A stretch of DNA of 64,000 nt. It comes from Euphorbia lathyris (Eukaryota > Streptophyta > Magnoliopsida > Malpighiales > Euphorbiaceae). This document shows positions 47,525 to 58,761 of this stretch, piece after piece. A program made the translations under genes and the position numbers. The notes below the pieces were generated by a model. The model made no database searches, was not told the DNA's origin, and saw only the letters and a list, made by a program, of their open reading frames with translations. The stretch's first letter is position 1, and every line of letters starts with the position of its first letter. Location: assembly GCF_963576675.1 (NCBI RefSeq), contig NC_088915.1, positions 39,089,501-39,153,500 on the forward strand. Reading direction: 5' to 3'.

Positions 47525-49329
47525 TGTTGGAGTTTAGTGTCCTAAAGACAATTGTTTTAAGATATAAATATTAATGAATAAATTGTTTATTTAGCCATTT
47601 GTTTAATCAGATATATAGCATTAAAATGTAACTATATATAAAGGCACAAATCTTTCATAAAGAAAGTAATCCTAAGTTTATTTAAGTAGTTATGAAGTGT
47701 TCATACAAGCATGAAGTGAGACTATACTTTATAATAGACCAATAGACTTAAAACCAACCCAAGTCAAGTAATCTGTTACCGGGGTTGGCATATTACTGTT
47801 GAGCCTTGCATGTAACAGTGTTTTCTATCGAGACAGAAAGCTGATCTCACAAGCTTTAGATATTTAGATATCTAGACAGTTACATGGATCCGGTGAAGGA
47901 GTTCATTAGGATTGGGACCCGACTTGAGATAACAGTATGGATTGATTTATCTAATGTGTCAACTGTTCATCTCATTGGTATTAGTAGGTATAACTAATCC
48001 TCAGACTCAAACATTCGTTAATTAGTGATTCTGGAGTCTGATACTTTGATTCTGTGCGAGCATGATCCAACAGGTGAGAGCCTAGGGTGTGTGAGAGTAG
48101 GGTTGGGTATCACACAAAGTAATTGCAGAATAGTTAATGTCAGATTGAGCATTCGTCACTCCTGATAAATGGGAGATATATCCAAATGGCCGCTTGTGGT
48201 GAATTAACCGAAATCCTTGCAAGGTGATAGAGTTAAGAGTAGAAATAGAAATTTCACTTAACTTATCTTTCAGAGTGAATTCAACCTGTACAAGTAAAAC
48301 AGACTCTTTGTTATATGTAACCTTGACACGTTCCATGGTTATAAGGAATTGACCAACAGGATATAGTTGATGAAGGATCGTATTATACTGTACCTAATGC
48401 AGAAAGGTTAACGTCAGTTATCAACCTGACTTCTTAATTGCTCTGGGGGAATATCATAGGTTCTGCTAGTAACAGCTCGTGACGGTATTCCGTTATATAT
48501 ATATGTTGAATTAATCATGATGAATTAATCTCAAAGGATATATACGGCTAGTGGCAATAAAGAACCTAATGGGTCGCATATGAGACTTAGAACCAAAGGA
48601 CGAAAGCGTAATTAGTGAGACACTAACATAATGGGCCGAAATTTGTAATTATATTAGGGATATTTAATTTGATTTAATAATTGTAATTAGATTATGATTA
48701 TAAATTAAATTAAGGGATTATCTAATAATATTAATTAGAAGCTTTAATGTGATTGAAACTCTAATTAATTATCCCTAACAATAATTAAATTATTAATTTG
48801 ATTAATAATAATTATCTAGATATAATTAGTTACTATTTAGATAATGATAAAGTGTTTATTTAATTATCTAATTAGTAATCCTATTCCGAATAAGATTCTA
48901 ATTATTTAATTACCTAACACAACTGGGATTAGGGTTTTGAGAAGTCTATAAATAGACACCCTAACCCCTAAATTTCGACCAACACACAACAAGGGGGCAA
49001 GATGAATCGTTCTGAAACCGTCTCGGCTAATTACAATCTTTCTTACTCTCTCTTTGATCTCGTATCGATTTCTGTTAGAGGCAATCATTGCGATTGCTAT
49101 TATTAAGGTTGATTACTGATTAGTTATTTTTCCGTGTTGTTTCTTTTATTGTTCGTGATACACGGATTAAGAGTTGTGGGCACTTCGTTTGCAACTGTAG
49201 ATAGTTATTCAGAAAAAGGTATTTCATTCTATCCCTCTTTATATGAAATAACAATTAACAGATATTGGAAAAAGAAAATAGATAAAATTTTATTATTCCG
49301 ATGCGCCTAGACTTGTCTATTTTCCTACA
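47525..49329 (+). repeat. Copia 3' LTR (1805 bp)
   Basis: Collinear with the 5' LTR but without the Pack-MULE; ATTATAAATTAAATTAAGGG at about 48700 is the unoccupied target. Confidence 0.9.
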
Positions 49330-49397
49330 AATTTAGGTATATTTTGGGCTTATCAGGTACTTTTTTATAATTAACCCTATAATTAATTATTCCTAAC

Positions 49398-49401
<4 letters not shown>

Positions 49402-49450
<49 letters not shown>
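49402..49450. repeat. (TA)n microsatellite
   Basis: About 49 bp of TA next to the outer foldback end. Confidence 0.95.
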
Positions 49451-49453
<3 letters not shown>

Positions 49454-49669
49454 GAGATCAGGTGTGACACATTTCTTATGGTGTGACAAGTCTTATTGTG
49501 TGACAAGGACCAATTTTGTAATTAACCAGGGGAATGTGGCAAATTTGTAAATAAAAGGAAAGAGAAAATTGTTTTATTTCTTTTCTTTAAAATACATTTT
49601 CCCGACTTTTCCAACCTCGTTTTTCAAAAAAAAATATACCGTTGGACTCGTCTTAATTAGACGGTCATT

Positions 49670-50150
49670 TTAAGATCCCAGAAGCTCGGGTAAAAAAAAT
49701 TCCGGTGAATAGAATCCGGCGATTTGTTTTTCTGTGAGAAAAAAATGCCCAGAAATTTTCAAAAAATTCAAGAAAATGTAAAACATCATTTTGAGAAACT
49801 TTAATTCTTGACTCAAAGTGAGATTCCTTACGGTTTAATCTCAAATCAACGGAATCCGGCGATTAGGTGAGCGTTTTCCGGCGAGAAAACAGAAAGTATC
49901 CATAAAATTCTTAAAAAATTTCGAAAAATGTAAAACATTATTTTGAAAAACTTTAAATCTTGGGTCAAATCAGGATTTCTTACGGTTTAGTCCCAATAAA
50001 ACAATTTCCTTAATTTTATCCATTTTACATGCTTGAACAATTTATTGGGTCAAACCCGTAAGAAATCTCGTTTTGAGCCAATAATTAAAGTTTCTTAAAA
50101 TGATGTTTTACATATTTTAGAATTTTTTGATAATTTTGTCCATTTTTTGG
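49670..50150. repeat. Three-copy repeat, third copy inverted
   Basis: A ~140-bp unit (GAATCCGGCGATT ... AAAATGTAAAACATCATTTTGAGAAACTTTAAT ... CTTACGGTTTA) begins near 49709 and near 49854. The stretch 50050-50145 carries the same words in reverse order (CCCGTAAGAAATCTCG, then TTAAAATGATGTTTTACAT). This could be an inverted-arm element. TGTGACA words at 49463-49505 may belong to it. Confidence 0.6.
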
Positions 50151-50171
50151 TCTTACCTTTCAGTACTATGT

Positions 50172-50292
50172 GTTGCAATATTTTGTTAGAACAATATAAC
50201 AATTCTGTTGGAACAATATAAGTATTCTGTTGGAGCATTATAACTATTCTGTTAGAACAATATAATTATTCTATTGGAAGAATATAAGAATT
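50172..50292. repeat. Minisatellite, ~23-bp unit x 5
   Basis: Unit ATTCTGTTGGAACAATATAA with small variations, five copies; a stray related stretch occurs at ~50568-50590 beyond the MITE. Confidence 0.8.
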
Positions 50293-50330
50293 AAAATTAT
50301 TTTCTAAATAATATAACTAATATAAATTTG

Positions 50331-50474
50331 GGTGTCTTCTATGATTACTTTGTTTTTGACAAATTACTTGATGTGTTTTCACCATTGAATAATGGAGTAT
50401 AAAATTAAACCAATGGTGAAAACACACAAAATAAGAGTTACTTTTTCAGAAACAAAGTAATCATAGCCTTTACC
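50331..50474. mobile_element. Mutator-like MITE, family 1, copy E
   Basis: GGTGTCTTCTATGATTACTT at the left; reversed right end GGTAAAGGCTATGATTACTT. Exact 9-bp duplication ATAAATTTG at 50322-50330 and 50475-50483. Confidence 0.85.
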
Positions 50475-50595
50475 ATAAATTTGAAGATACTATATCAAAT
50501 GCTAAGAAACAAAACTGAAATTGAAGACATAGATAATAAAATTGATTTGGAATATTTGGTATAATGTTGGAAAAATTGGAACAATATAAGTATTA

Positions 50596-50790
50596 GGAAA
50601 AATACAAAAATAAACCTTGTGGTTACACCTGTTTTCGATTGCAGCCTTGTGGTTTAAAAATTTACAAAATGGTACCTTGAGGTTCATTCCGTTAGCAAAC
50701 ACGTACCAAATTGACTAACGGTGTTAAAAGTAAAAAAGAAAAGAGTTAATTTGGTCCTTATATTTATTTATTTTATAAATTAACCCCTCT
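50596..50790. mobile_element. Pack-MULE family P, single left arm (third copy)
   Basis: GGAAAAATACAAAAATAAAC onward follows the arm of the elements at 39094 and 55330 for ~190 bp (ACCTTGAGGTTCATTCCGTT, then ATTGACTAACGGTGTTAAAA). No matching right arm was found before 55 kb, so it is truncated, or its other end was lost. Confidence 0.75.
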
Positions 50791-51240
50791 GACCCTGCTG
50801 TGCTGGTGACAAGCCAGTCATCTTTGGCAGAGTAAGACCTCCCCATCACGTAGGATTGGATAAGCAAGCTTCCCTCTATTCATAAGTGCTAATTCCTCTA
50901 GAGCCAATCCCAATCTCTCCTTTACTTTACTAGTGGATAATAGAATTAGGAACAATAGTAAAAAACTAGAATACTCAAAGACATCAAGTGCTCTTGCTAT
51001 CACTGATAGCAATCTCCTTCCAAGCGAGCTTGCATTGCAGGCCATGTGCTTGTCCTGGTTCTCCTTTCCTAATGCTTGCGAAAGAGAAAGCAATTGAAGA
51101 GAAAATACCCAACTACCACAAGTTGTCGAGGCCCAAGGAAGCGAAGTCATGGGACTTTCTTCCCAAAAATCCTTCTCAGTCGTCAAGCTTCTTTCGTTCA
51201 AGATTCACTTTGCTTTGAAGGGAAAGGCTTCTAAACTAAG
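50791..51240. other. GC-richer segment beside the Pack-MULE arm, origin unknown
   Basis: Base composition rises relative to both sides. A minus-strand frame of 127 codons (51201-50818) has no recognised motif. The style (TTCTTTCGTTCAAG, GGAAGCGAAGTC) reminds me of plant mitochondrial intergenic DNA, so an organelle-derived insert or a captured fragment is possible. Confidence 0.3.
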
Positions 51241-51950
51241 AAAATAGTGCGTATAACTGAATCGAGATAGGGATTTTACTCTTACATGACATTTAAAACA
51301 AGCAGATTTGTTCCCATTAACTCCTACATCAGATAATTGAAATTAGCATATTAAATAAGTTGATACTTGGCAGTATCAAGTGAATGGTAGTGGACTGAAT
51401 GGAGAAACAGCAAGGTCAGTCAGCATTGCAATGAACGATGAAATATCACTATTATAAAGAAACTAAAATATGTATGAATTGCAATATCTCCATACAGAGA
51501 AAGTGTGCCTTCTTTATTAGTTGAACATCATATGATCTTCCTTATTCATTTCTAATAAAAGTTGCAAGGTCAATTCTACTAAAGCTTGAATCATCTACGC
51601 CAACATTTCTTTCTAGATTCCTTGAGAATTTCACTATTAACCTGGAAAAACAGCTAAATAGAACCTAAAATAAACTTAAAAGACATCACTATTCAACCGT
51701 TAAAATCACACCCAACAAGAGCAGCAGAACAAAAAAATCAAAAATCAAAATCAAAAGTTATCAGCACAGCGAGTATATTCTTAGGTTCAGGTTCTCTACA
51801 CGAGTATATGCTTAGTCTCCTGGGTAAATGTTCTAATATTAAAACAGTAGCTAATAGAGAATGTGAATCTTACTTTGTTCAATGAAGGGTGCTGGAATAG
51901 AGCATGGAATAGAGAAATTACCAGATCGACGCAATTTATTTGAGCATTCA
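51241..51950. other. Intergenic DNA
   Basis: No gene recognised; may contain eroded P450 sequence upstream of the readable piece. Confidence 0.35.
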
Positions 51951-52109
51951 TCAAGCCAAACACCACAAGCAAGAACCTAATCGGAGAGAAATGATTGGAC
52001 CGAACTTCTGTGATATAGTGTGAAAAGTCAGATGAAATCGATTGAGATTGACAAGAAAATGAAGATGACCTAGAACTGGAAGAGCATCGGGGATGGTGTG
52101 TTTGGGGGG
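51951..52109 (-). pseudogene. Cytochrome P450 N-terminal fragment
   Basis: On the minus strand one frame gives IPDALPVLGHLHFLVNLNRF, HLTFHTISQKFGPIISLRLG. This matches the proline-rich hinge and first helices of plant CYP81-type P450s (LPVIGHLHLL...LH.TFHNLS.KYGPI.SLR.GSR). Two stops follow after SCLWCLA. No heme-binding region lies nearby. Confidence 0.65.
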
Positions 52110-52639
52110 AATGAATTGGCAGCACTGAAAATTATTAGGTTTTCTAAAATATTACCAGTGAAGCCATGGATTCAGGTGTGCCGATTTGTTTGAGCTTTTG
52201 TGGAATTAGGTTGAGCTTTTGGAATAAAGGTTTTGTCAAAAGCTTTTAGAATTTGTGTAGCTTTCAATTTGGGAACGAAAATTGCAAATTTTTTGGAGGG
52301 ATTTTTCTAAAGTACTCGGCGGTAATCTTAATATTTGGGGAGAGGGAATACTTGGCGCTATCTCCAAAATTTTGGGCAAATTATTTGAAAGAAATAATGA
52401 GAATGAAAAACTTATTAATATTATAGTTAAATAAAACAATGAGAATAATGAAAAACCAAATTACTAAATTGCTTAAAAAGTAAGTATTTATGAGAATAAA
52501 TTTAAATAAAATTTATTGAATAAAATGTTTTGTGATTAATTATAAAACATATAATAGATTCTCATTGAAGTTATGGAAATTATGTGTTTAATAAGAATAT
52601 TTTTTTATTCTCATTGATTTTTTCTTACTAATACTCAGT
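52110..52639. other. Intergenic DNA
   Basis: An ATG-led minus-strand stretch near 52168 could be the original P450 start region, but I cannot follow it. Confidence 0.3.
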
Positions 52640-52644
52640 TTTTT

Positions 52645-53856
52645 TGTAGTGAACAAAGTTGCCGATGAAGTTAGTCTAGAAACACTGGAATCGTATGCTA
52701 AATATGATCGGCCAGAGGTATTAATGATATATTTCTAACTCCATATCACACATTCCCCTTTTTATCTCTTTTAATTTTGACTTTCGAAGTTTGCAGTTGT
52801 GGTCACAACTCTTTGGGGAACACTTATCACTACATATCCCAGGCATAACTGAAGACATTGCCCGCCTATCAGTCCTACCTAGTGATGCTGAATTCTTTGA
52901 CCATTTGACCGCATATGAAGCTGCTCGAGAAACCTTAGCTCGTAAAGTTACTGTAAGTTTCTTTTTAGCACTTCTTACTCACTCCTTTTCCGAATTCTGA
53001 CCGTAATTTTATGTTCAGGATTTTTCTTTGACCACCCTACTGATTGAGCAATACAAGAACTTGGCTGCCAATTATTATAAGCAACAACAGGAGATTGCTA
53101 GTCAGGCCTCTATTATTACGGAAGCTCTCAAAGAGCTAGATAATGTAAGAAATAAATTGGCAGAAGCAAAAGACCAAGTTACAAAGTCTCGTGATGCAGT
53201 GGCCAAAGCAAAGTGATAAGAAAAACGTACGCTACAAGAAGCAAAAGGTTCCAAGGACTTGGAGCAAGTAATTCACGACAAAGATGATGTTATCCGAAAG
53301 TAGATACACAAGATGCAAGATCTCCAAGTTAACCATGACATTTGACTACAAACATTGATAAATACTTGAGAGCAAGAAACAAGTTTGAGGTTGACTTTGG
53401 TGCTTTGAAAGATAAGATGACTGAAATGAAACTGATTTAGACGCAGCAAAGTCTGAAGTCATCCTATAGAAGGATAAAGCTGACTTAGCGCATAAGGGAA
53501 TTGGGGTAGCCCAAAACTCTAATGTTGCTCTGCGCAAAAAGATAGAATTTTTAGAGGCAGAGAAGTCTATAACCGAAGTTTCCTTCACACAATCAGTGAA
53601 AGATTTGAAAGAACAAATGAACACAACCCTTCCTCAGGTTACCGAAGAAGCAAAACAACTAGGACTTAGTCGATCGCTGAAGCTTAGAGTTTTGTTTCTT
53701 CAGACCTCAAGGCAAATTTATCCTGATGCTGATTTTAACTTCTGGGTGAAGCTTTTCCCCCTTGAAGGTAAGGAAGATTTTCCCGAGGCTCCCGAAGAAG
53801 GAGAAATTTCAGATCCTTTTCTAGCTTTTACCTTTATTTGTATGTTATCATTTTAA
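52645..53856 (+). pseudogene. Coiled-coil gene relic, exon-like pieces, stops in the 3' part
   Basis: Exon-like pieces in order: about 52650-52719 (ADEVSLETLESYAKYDRPE); 52796-52949, after TTTGCAG (LWSQLFGEHLSLHIPGITED then IARLSVLPSDAEFF), with GTAAGT donor; and from 53021, after GTTCAG, a long helix-forming segment (LIEQYKNLAANYYKQQQEI, then ALKELDNVRNKLAEAKDQVT). After TGATAA at 53214-53219 the same style of sequence continues with stops and shifts to a Glu-rich end (EDFPEAPEEGEISDP). I do not recognise a named family; it resembles coiled-coil proteins encoded by plant retroelements or host-like relics. Confidence 0.5.
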
Positions 53857-54123
53857 TTTCAGCAAAGCGAACGTATAAGCATTTTTAGTTATATCGAAAT
53901 TCACTTGTTTAGTCGACTATGTGAATGTTAGGATAAAATTTAGTATCTTTTTAGAATGTTTCGACTTAATAATTATGACTAGAATCCTTTTAGCATGCAT
54001 GTCATTAGTCTTTAATATAATAAAAGAGGATTCTATATAAGATGTTGAAATAAAGGAATTGTACTTGATTGCTTTCGACTGCTAAAAAAGCAGGATTTAC
54101 AAAAAAAACTACCAAAGGGTAGG
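53857..54123. other. Flank of the gypsy LTR
   Basis: AT-rich, no gene. The last five bases GTAGG (54119-54123) should be the target duplication of the gypsy element. Confidence 0.4.
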
Positions 54124-55206
54124 TGTAGGTGTCGCGGCCTCGCCCGGAAGACCCGGGGGGTGGACACCGTTGACGACAGATGCTGTGATTGGTGCCGAAA
54201 GTAACCAATCACGGAATCAAGCTGCTCGGCAGGGCTGGAGCTCGGAGTACGGAAGAGTCGCCACCCAAGAATGGGAAATGAACACCGATCCCTTGCAGGA
54301 GACCGGTGACGGTTCGAGAAATTTGGGTACAAGCCGAGAAGGCTAGCTCCTTTCTGGAGAAAGGCTACTAGGCACCCCGACATCGCCCGGTTCTGAACCA
54401 CCGGCCTCCTACTTAGCATGTTAGGCGCTAACGGACTAATCGCATATTTCTTTAAGTTTAAAATTCATTTGAAACCTTTTCTTTCTCGTTTTTGAAAACC
54501 GTTTTAAGCATATGTTATTGAAAGCCATTTTAATAAAGAATCACCCATTTACATAAATTTAGAGTACGTAGAAGAAGGAGGGAGATAGAAGGAAGAATGG
54601 GTTTATTTACAACGTGAATTATGCTTTATACTATACGTTAAATCTAAATTAATCTCACTCCCCGAAAGAAGGTTTATTTACATGGTTCGTACCTTAATCT
54701 CAATTGGAACGATTTAGACACGTTTCAAAACCCCGTTAGCTTACATGTTTTTCACTTGAATCGCCGTTGGAACGGTTCGAGTGCTTGAAAACGTGAAATA
54801 AGAAGTTTTAACCAAAAACATGATTAAGCATACAAGTCCATTTATTTTTGTACAAAACCGTTTAGATAGAAAAATGATTCAAAACTCTATTATTTGCCGA
54901 AAAACGATTTTAATTATAAGGCTCGATTAATCCGTCGTTGGAACGGATTAAGGTTTCAAAATGTGATATTTTAGGAAGTCGTTTGAAGATGATAAAGAAC
55001 TAAAAACCTTTTATTTACATTAGGAACCTTTAGTTTAAGCAACCAAATTGAAATCTCTTTTTGTGGTTTATTTTCTCCTTTTTTCCACTCAATTAATCCT
55101 TACTTAACATAATTACAATGATAATCCAATTAGATCCAAAGACTCACCCAAACAAGCATATTTGAAATATGTGCATAAAAAGCCAAAAAGAAAAGAATGA
55201 ATATAT

Positions 55207-55249
<43 letters not shown>

Positions 55250-55329
55250 CATACATATATATATATATATATGTTTTGGTAAAAATGGTAATTATACCTA
55301 TAGATTGAAAATAAGGTAAAAACATAATA

Positions 55330-56871
55330 GGGAAAAGTACAAAAATAAACCTTGTGGTTACACCTGTTTTCAAACAACACCCATGTGGTTTAAAAGTTTG
55401 CAAAATGGTATCTTGGGGTTCATTCCGTTAGCAAACACATACCAAATTGACTAACAGTGTTAAAAGTCAAAGGGAAAAGAGCTAATTTAGTCCTTATATT
55501 TATTTATTTTATAAATTAATCCATTTTATTATCTAATTATCACAAACAAATCTTAAAATAAAAAATAAAAATCAATTACACCATCCCTTTCGTCTCTTTT
55601 TTATTTTTTTTATAAAGGAACGTTGATATATTCTTCATAGACACCACCAGTTACATAAATCATGAAATAACCATTAGCACCATTCCATTTTTTCGGAGCT
55701 GCAGAAATAGCATCATTGATTATAACAAAATCGCCGCTACCATTCTGATTCACCGTCACAATATCACTAACCAAAACACCACTCTCATTGGCCTGAAGAA
55801 GTTTTCTCCGACTAACAGACCGATAAACCTCAAGTGGTTTTGCTTGACATTTTCAATGGCAATCTTCCATTTCTAAAGCCGGGTAATCTACTATTCCCTA
55901 TAAGCTTCCAACTCTTAGATTTGGGAACCCAACCTTTAGTGAAGAAAGCTAAAGAAACAGTATAGAGCTTTGTATCATTAGATAAAGGAACAGAGAGGCC
56001 ATTTTTTACACTCCAAGCAGACGAAGTCGATTGAAGAGCGTCTAAGCAGGTTTGTTGATTCGTTAAAATAGCACTGAGTAAGTTTGAATATCATTGACTT
56101 TGATCGAAGAAAGGGTTCGAGTAGTTGTATTAATAGTTTGAAATGAACTTGATAAGAAATCGAAGTTCAATTCAACTAGGAATTTGGAATCCTCGAGTGC
56201 ACGAATTGCAGATAGAGTCAAAGAGGATCGGCGAGTGAGATAATTGTTAACCAAGTCTAAGAATTTACGAGATTGAGAGAGGGATTTGCAGTAGGAGAGG
56301 TCATGGGTGAATTTACAGAGAGATGCAGGTGAGATGGGGGGGATCAGCTGTTGAAGTTAATTGACTTGTGAGGAGAATGAGAAGAAGAAGAGGTAATGTT
56401 ATTAGAGAGAAAGTGCTTGTAGTAGCCATGTTTATGGAGAAAGTAGAATTAAAATGATAGTTTTGATGATGAATTTGATAAAGTGGTACTGTTGTATTTA
56501 CAGGGGAATTATGGTTGTTATATTTAAAGAGAGAGAAATTAACAAAGAGGAGAGAGAAGAGAGAGAAAGAAAAAGGAAAATAAGAAATTAGGGAAAGATA
56601 GAGAAGAAGGTGTATTTGAGTTTTATTTTTTATTTTGGGGTTTGTTTGTGATAATTAGATAATAAAGGGGGTTAATTTATAAAATAAATAAATATAAGGA
56701 CCAAATTAACTCTTTTTTCTTTGACTTTTAACACCGTTAGTCAATTTGGTATGTGTTTGCTAACGGAATGAACCTCAAGGTACCATTTTGCAAACTTTTA
56801 AACCACATGGGTGTTGTTTGAAAACAGGTGTAACCTCAAGGTTTATTTTTGTACTTTTCCCAACATAATAT
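55330..56871. mobile_element. Pack-MULE (family P) carrying a pectinesterase fragment, 1542 bp
   Basis: Arms as in the element at 39094 (left GGGAAAAGTACAAAAATAAA; right end reversed the same), ~280 bp inverted. Exact 9-bp duplication AACATAATA at 55321-55329 and 56872-56880. Inserted in the gypsy LTR. The cargo is different from that of the 39094 element. Confidence 0.92.
55621..56429 (-). pseudogene. Captured pectin methylesterase (PMEI + pectinesterase) fragment
   Basis: The minus-strand ATG at 56429 starts a signal-peptide-like MATTSTFSLITLPLLLLILL. After a stop and a frame change comes the PMEI domain: DLSYCKSLSQSRKFLDLVNN, TLSAIRALEDSKFLVELNFD, then LLSAILTNQQTCLDAL. The sequence goes on to LSVPLSNDTKLYTVSLAFFT and, in another frame, SVSRRKLLQANESGVLVSDI with the pectinesterase beginning VTVNQNGSGDF and YVTGGVYEEY. 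The processing motif RRKLL is present. The catalytic Asp/Arg part is missing. So the fragment covers exon 1 of a type I PME, with frameshifts; a functional enzyme is not possible. Confidence 0.8.
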
Positions 56872-57240
56872 ACACTATAGTTATTGATATGTGCTAATAA
56901 TAAGGAAAATAATACTAAGTATAATAAAAAAAATTCTAATTAAAAATAGATAAAGGTAATGAACAAGGTTCATAAATGGAAAAATAACATTTATCCAAAA
57001 ATAGTTTTTACATAATGAGTATACTCAAAATAACCCACCTAAAGGTACATCTAAATATAATATCTACTAAACTCAAAAGTACTCATCAATTAATTATCCC
57101 AAATGCCCAAACAAATAATTTCTCAAAATAATAGTCAATAAAGCTTAAATAAACAAAAAACTATATATGTATACATATAATTTTACAAAGCCAAATTGGT
57201 ATAAAAATAGATAAGTGTATAATACATAATTATTAGTTAT

Positions 57241-57390
57241 GGTGTCTTCTATGGTTACTTTGTTTTTGACAAAGTATCATTACTTGGTGTGTTTTCACCA
57301 TTGGATGATATAGTATAAAATTAATTCAATGGTGAAAACACACAAAGTCATGCTTACTTTGTTAAAAACAAAGTAAGCATAGCCTGGTTC
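57241..57390. mobile_element. Mutator-like MITE, family 1, copy F
   Basis: GGTGTCTTCTATGGTTACTT at the left, reversed right end GAACCAGGCTATGCTTACTT. Exact 10-bp duplication TATTAGTTAT at 57231-57240 and 57391-57400. Best-preserved copy in the window (150 bp). Confidence 0.9.
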
Positions 57391-58761
57391 TATTAGTTAT
57401 ATAACCCCAAAATAATTTTAATAAATAAATTACATAATTATGCATACATATATAAGGGACCAAATATCAAAAAGTTAGGAAAAGAGGGTTAAAAAGATAT
57501 TTTTTCAAATTCCAACAGCTTTAGCGATGGAAGATCCATCGCTAAACTGCCTTTAGTGACAGAAATCGAAGAATTACAGAAACAGCTCCTATATTTTTCA
57601 GATTTGATGAAAAACATTAGATCTACTCTATTTCATCATTTTAGCCCCCAAACTACCCCAAATCGGGTCATGGTTTGTAATGGATGATTCTAAAACGACG
57701 TTTTATTGAAAATAATGGTTCAAAACGTTTATAAACACACGGATCTATGACGTTTGGATCCCGAACTACCCTTAATTCGGGTCACGGTTCGTATTGGGAT
57801 CCAAAACGAAGTTTTTACCTTAAAACCAACACCAAATATTTAGTTAAATATAAAACTGAAATTAAATAAATAGATTCAAACAATAAAAAAGCGATAAATA
57901 AATAAACGGGTCTAGTTTCTCGGATTATTACCTCTCAATCGGTAATGGAAATCCCAAATCAAGTCGATTGATTGTGTTTTGAGTCGTTTTTTGGTGTTTT
58001 TTCTTTGGCTCGGGTCTCGTTGAATTTTTTCAGGGGTTCGGGTTTTTTTTCTCCCTCATTTGTGCATTGAGCTCCATCCTATTTATAGGCATGGAGCTCC
58101 CAAACTTAATTTATCTTTGGCTCCAAGCAAACTTGGAGCCAAAGATAAGCTAAATTAGCCTAGAAAATTTCATGGAAACTTCCCATTTTATTTTCATTTT
58201 ATTTTTATTTTTTTATTTATTTATTTATTTATTTTTTTAAATAATAAAACAATGAGCACTTGGCTTTGGCCCTGGGCCGCGGGCCGCGGGCCGTCTAACG
58301 GCCCGTGACGAACATAGCGGCCCCCGACGGGGCCGCGTTTGTATATATAAAAAAGACAAAAATATTTAAAAAAAACCTAAAATTAACCAAAATCAATAAC
58401 GGTTTTCATCGAAAATGATTTTTGTCAAAACCGATTTTATAAAATTAGCTTTTATAAAATCGATCTTTTTACAAAACTATTTTTTTATTGTTCGAACTCT
58501 AAAACAGAACCCCTATCGGCCCGAGATTTTATTAATAATGAAATACTCCGAACTCGGCGAAATGATTTAAGATTTCATTCGCGGAACCCATTCGCCTGTC
58601 ATCTCGATTTGATTTCCGAATTCGATCAAACCAGTCTCCACGGTTCCTTCGAACAATGTTTTTATTTATTATTTTTATTGACTCATCATTTATTTTAATC
58701 GACTGATTTGCATCCCTTTTTATAATTTTTCTTCATCGGTCCTCCGACCCCGGTGTCTACA

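Larger units (their letters stand above)
37905..49329 (+). mobile_element. Decayed Ty1/copia retrotransposon carrying two later insertions (11.4 kb)
   Basis: LTRs at 37905-41356 and 47525-49329 start TGTTGG and end CCTACA. Flanks are AATTT at 37900-37904 and 49330-49334. The 5' LTR carries a 1646-bp Pack-MULE and the leader carries a 791-bp foldback element. Gag and pol are full of stops and shifts. Removing the two insertions leaves an element of about 9 kb. Confidence 0.9.
36181..49360. mobile_element. Foldback element with ~345-bp inverted arms, split by a copia insertion
   Basis: The left arm (36181 to about 36526) begins GGGTACTGATAAACACAAAA. The right arm, reversed, runs from about 37904 down to 37560, with its outermost 31 bp now at 49330-49360 (ending GGGCTTATCAGGTAC). 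The match is close over the whole length, including CACGTACGAGAATCAGAAGT and GGGACGCGCTGGACA. The copia element 37905-49329 sits inside the right arm, duplicating AATTT. Without it the foldback is about 1.75 kb. The centre (36527-37559) has no recognised gene; it includes a GC-rich CCGACAACGGCACCAAAAAC stretch. A target duplication for the foldback itself was not found. Confidence 0.7.
54124..58761 (-). repeat. 3' LTR of the Tat element (4638 bp with two insertions)
   Basis: Minus strand starts TGTAGACACCGGGGTCGG and ends GCCGCGACACCTACA. Without the Pack-MULE (55330-56871) and the MITE (57241-57390) and their target duplications it is about 2.93 kb. A palindromic TATA-like CCTATAAATAGG lies at 58078-58089. 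A (TA/CA)n tract is at 55199-55272 and a GC-rich GGCCGCGGGCCGCGGGCCG stretch near 58275. Confidence 0.8.
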
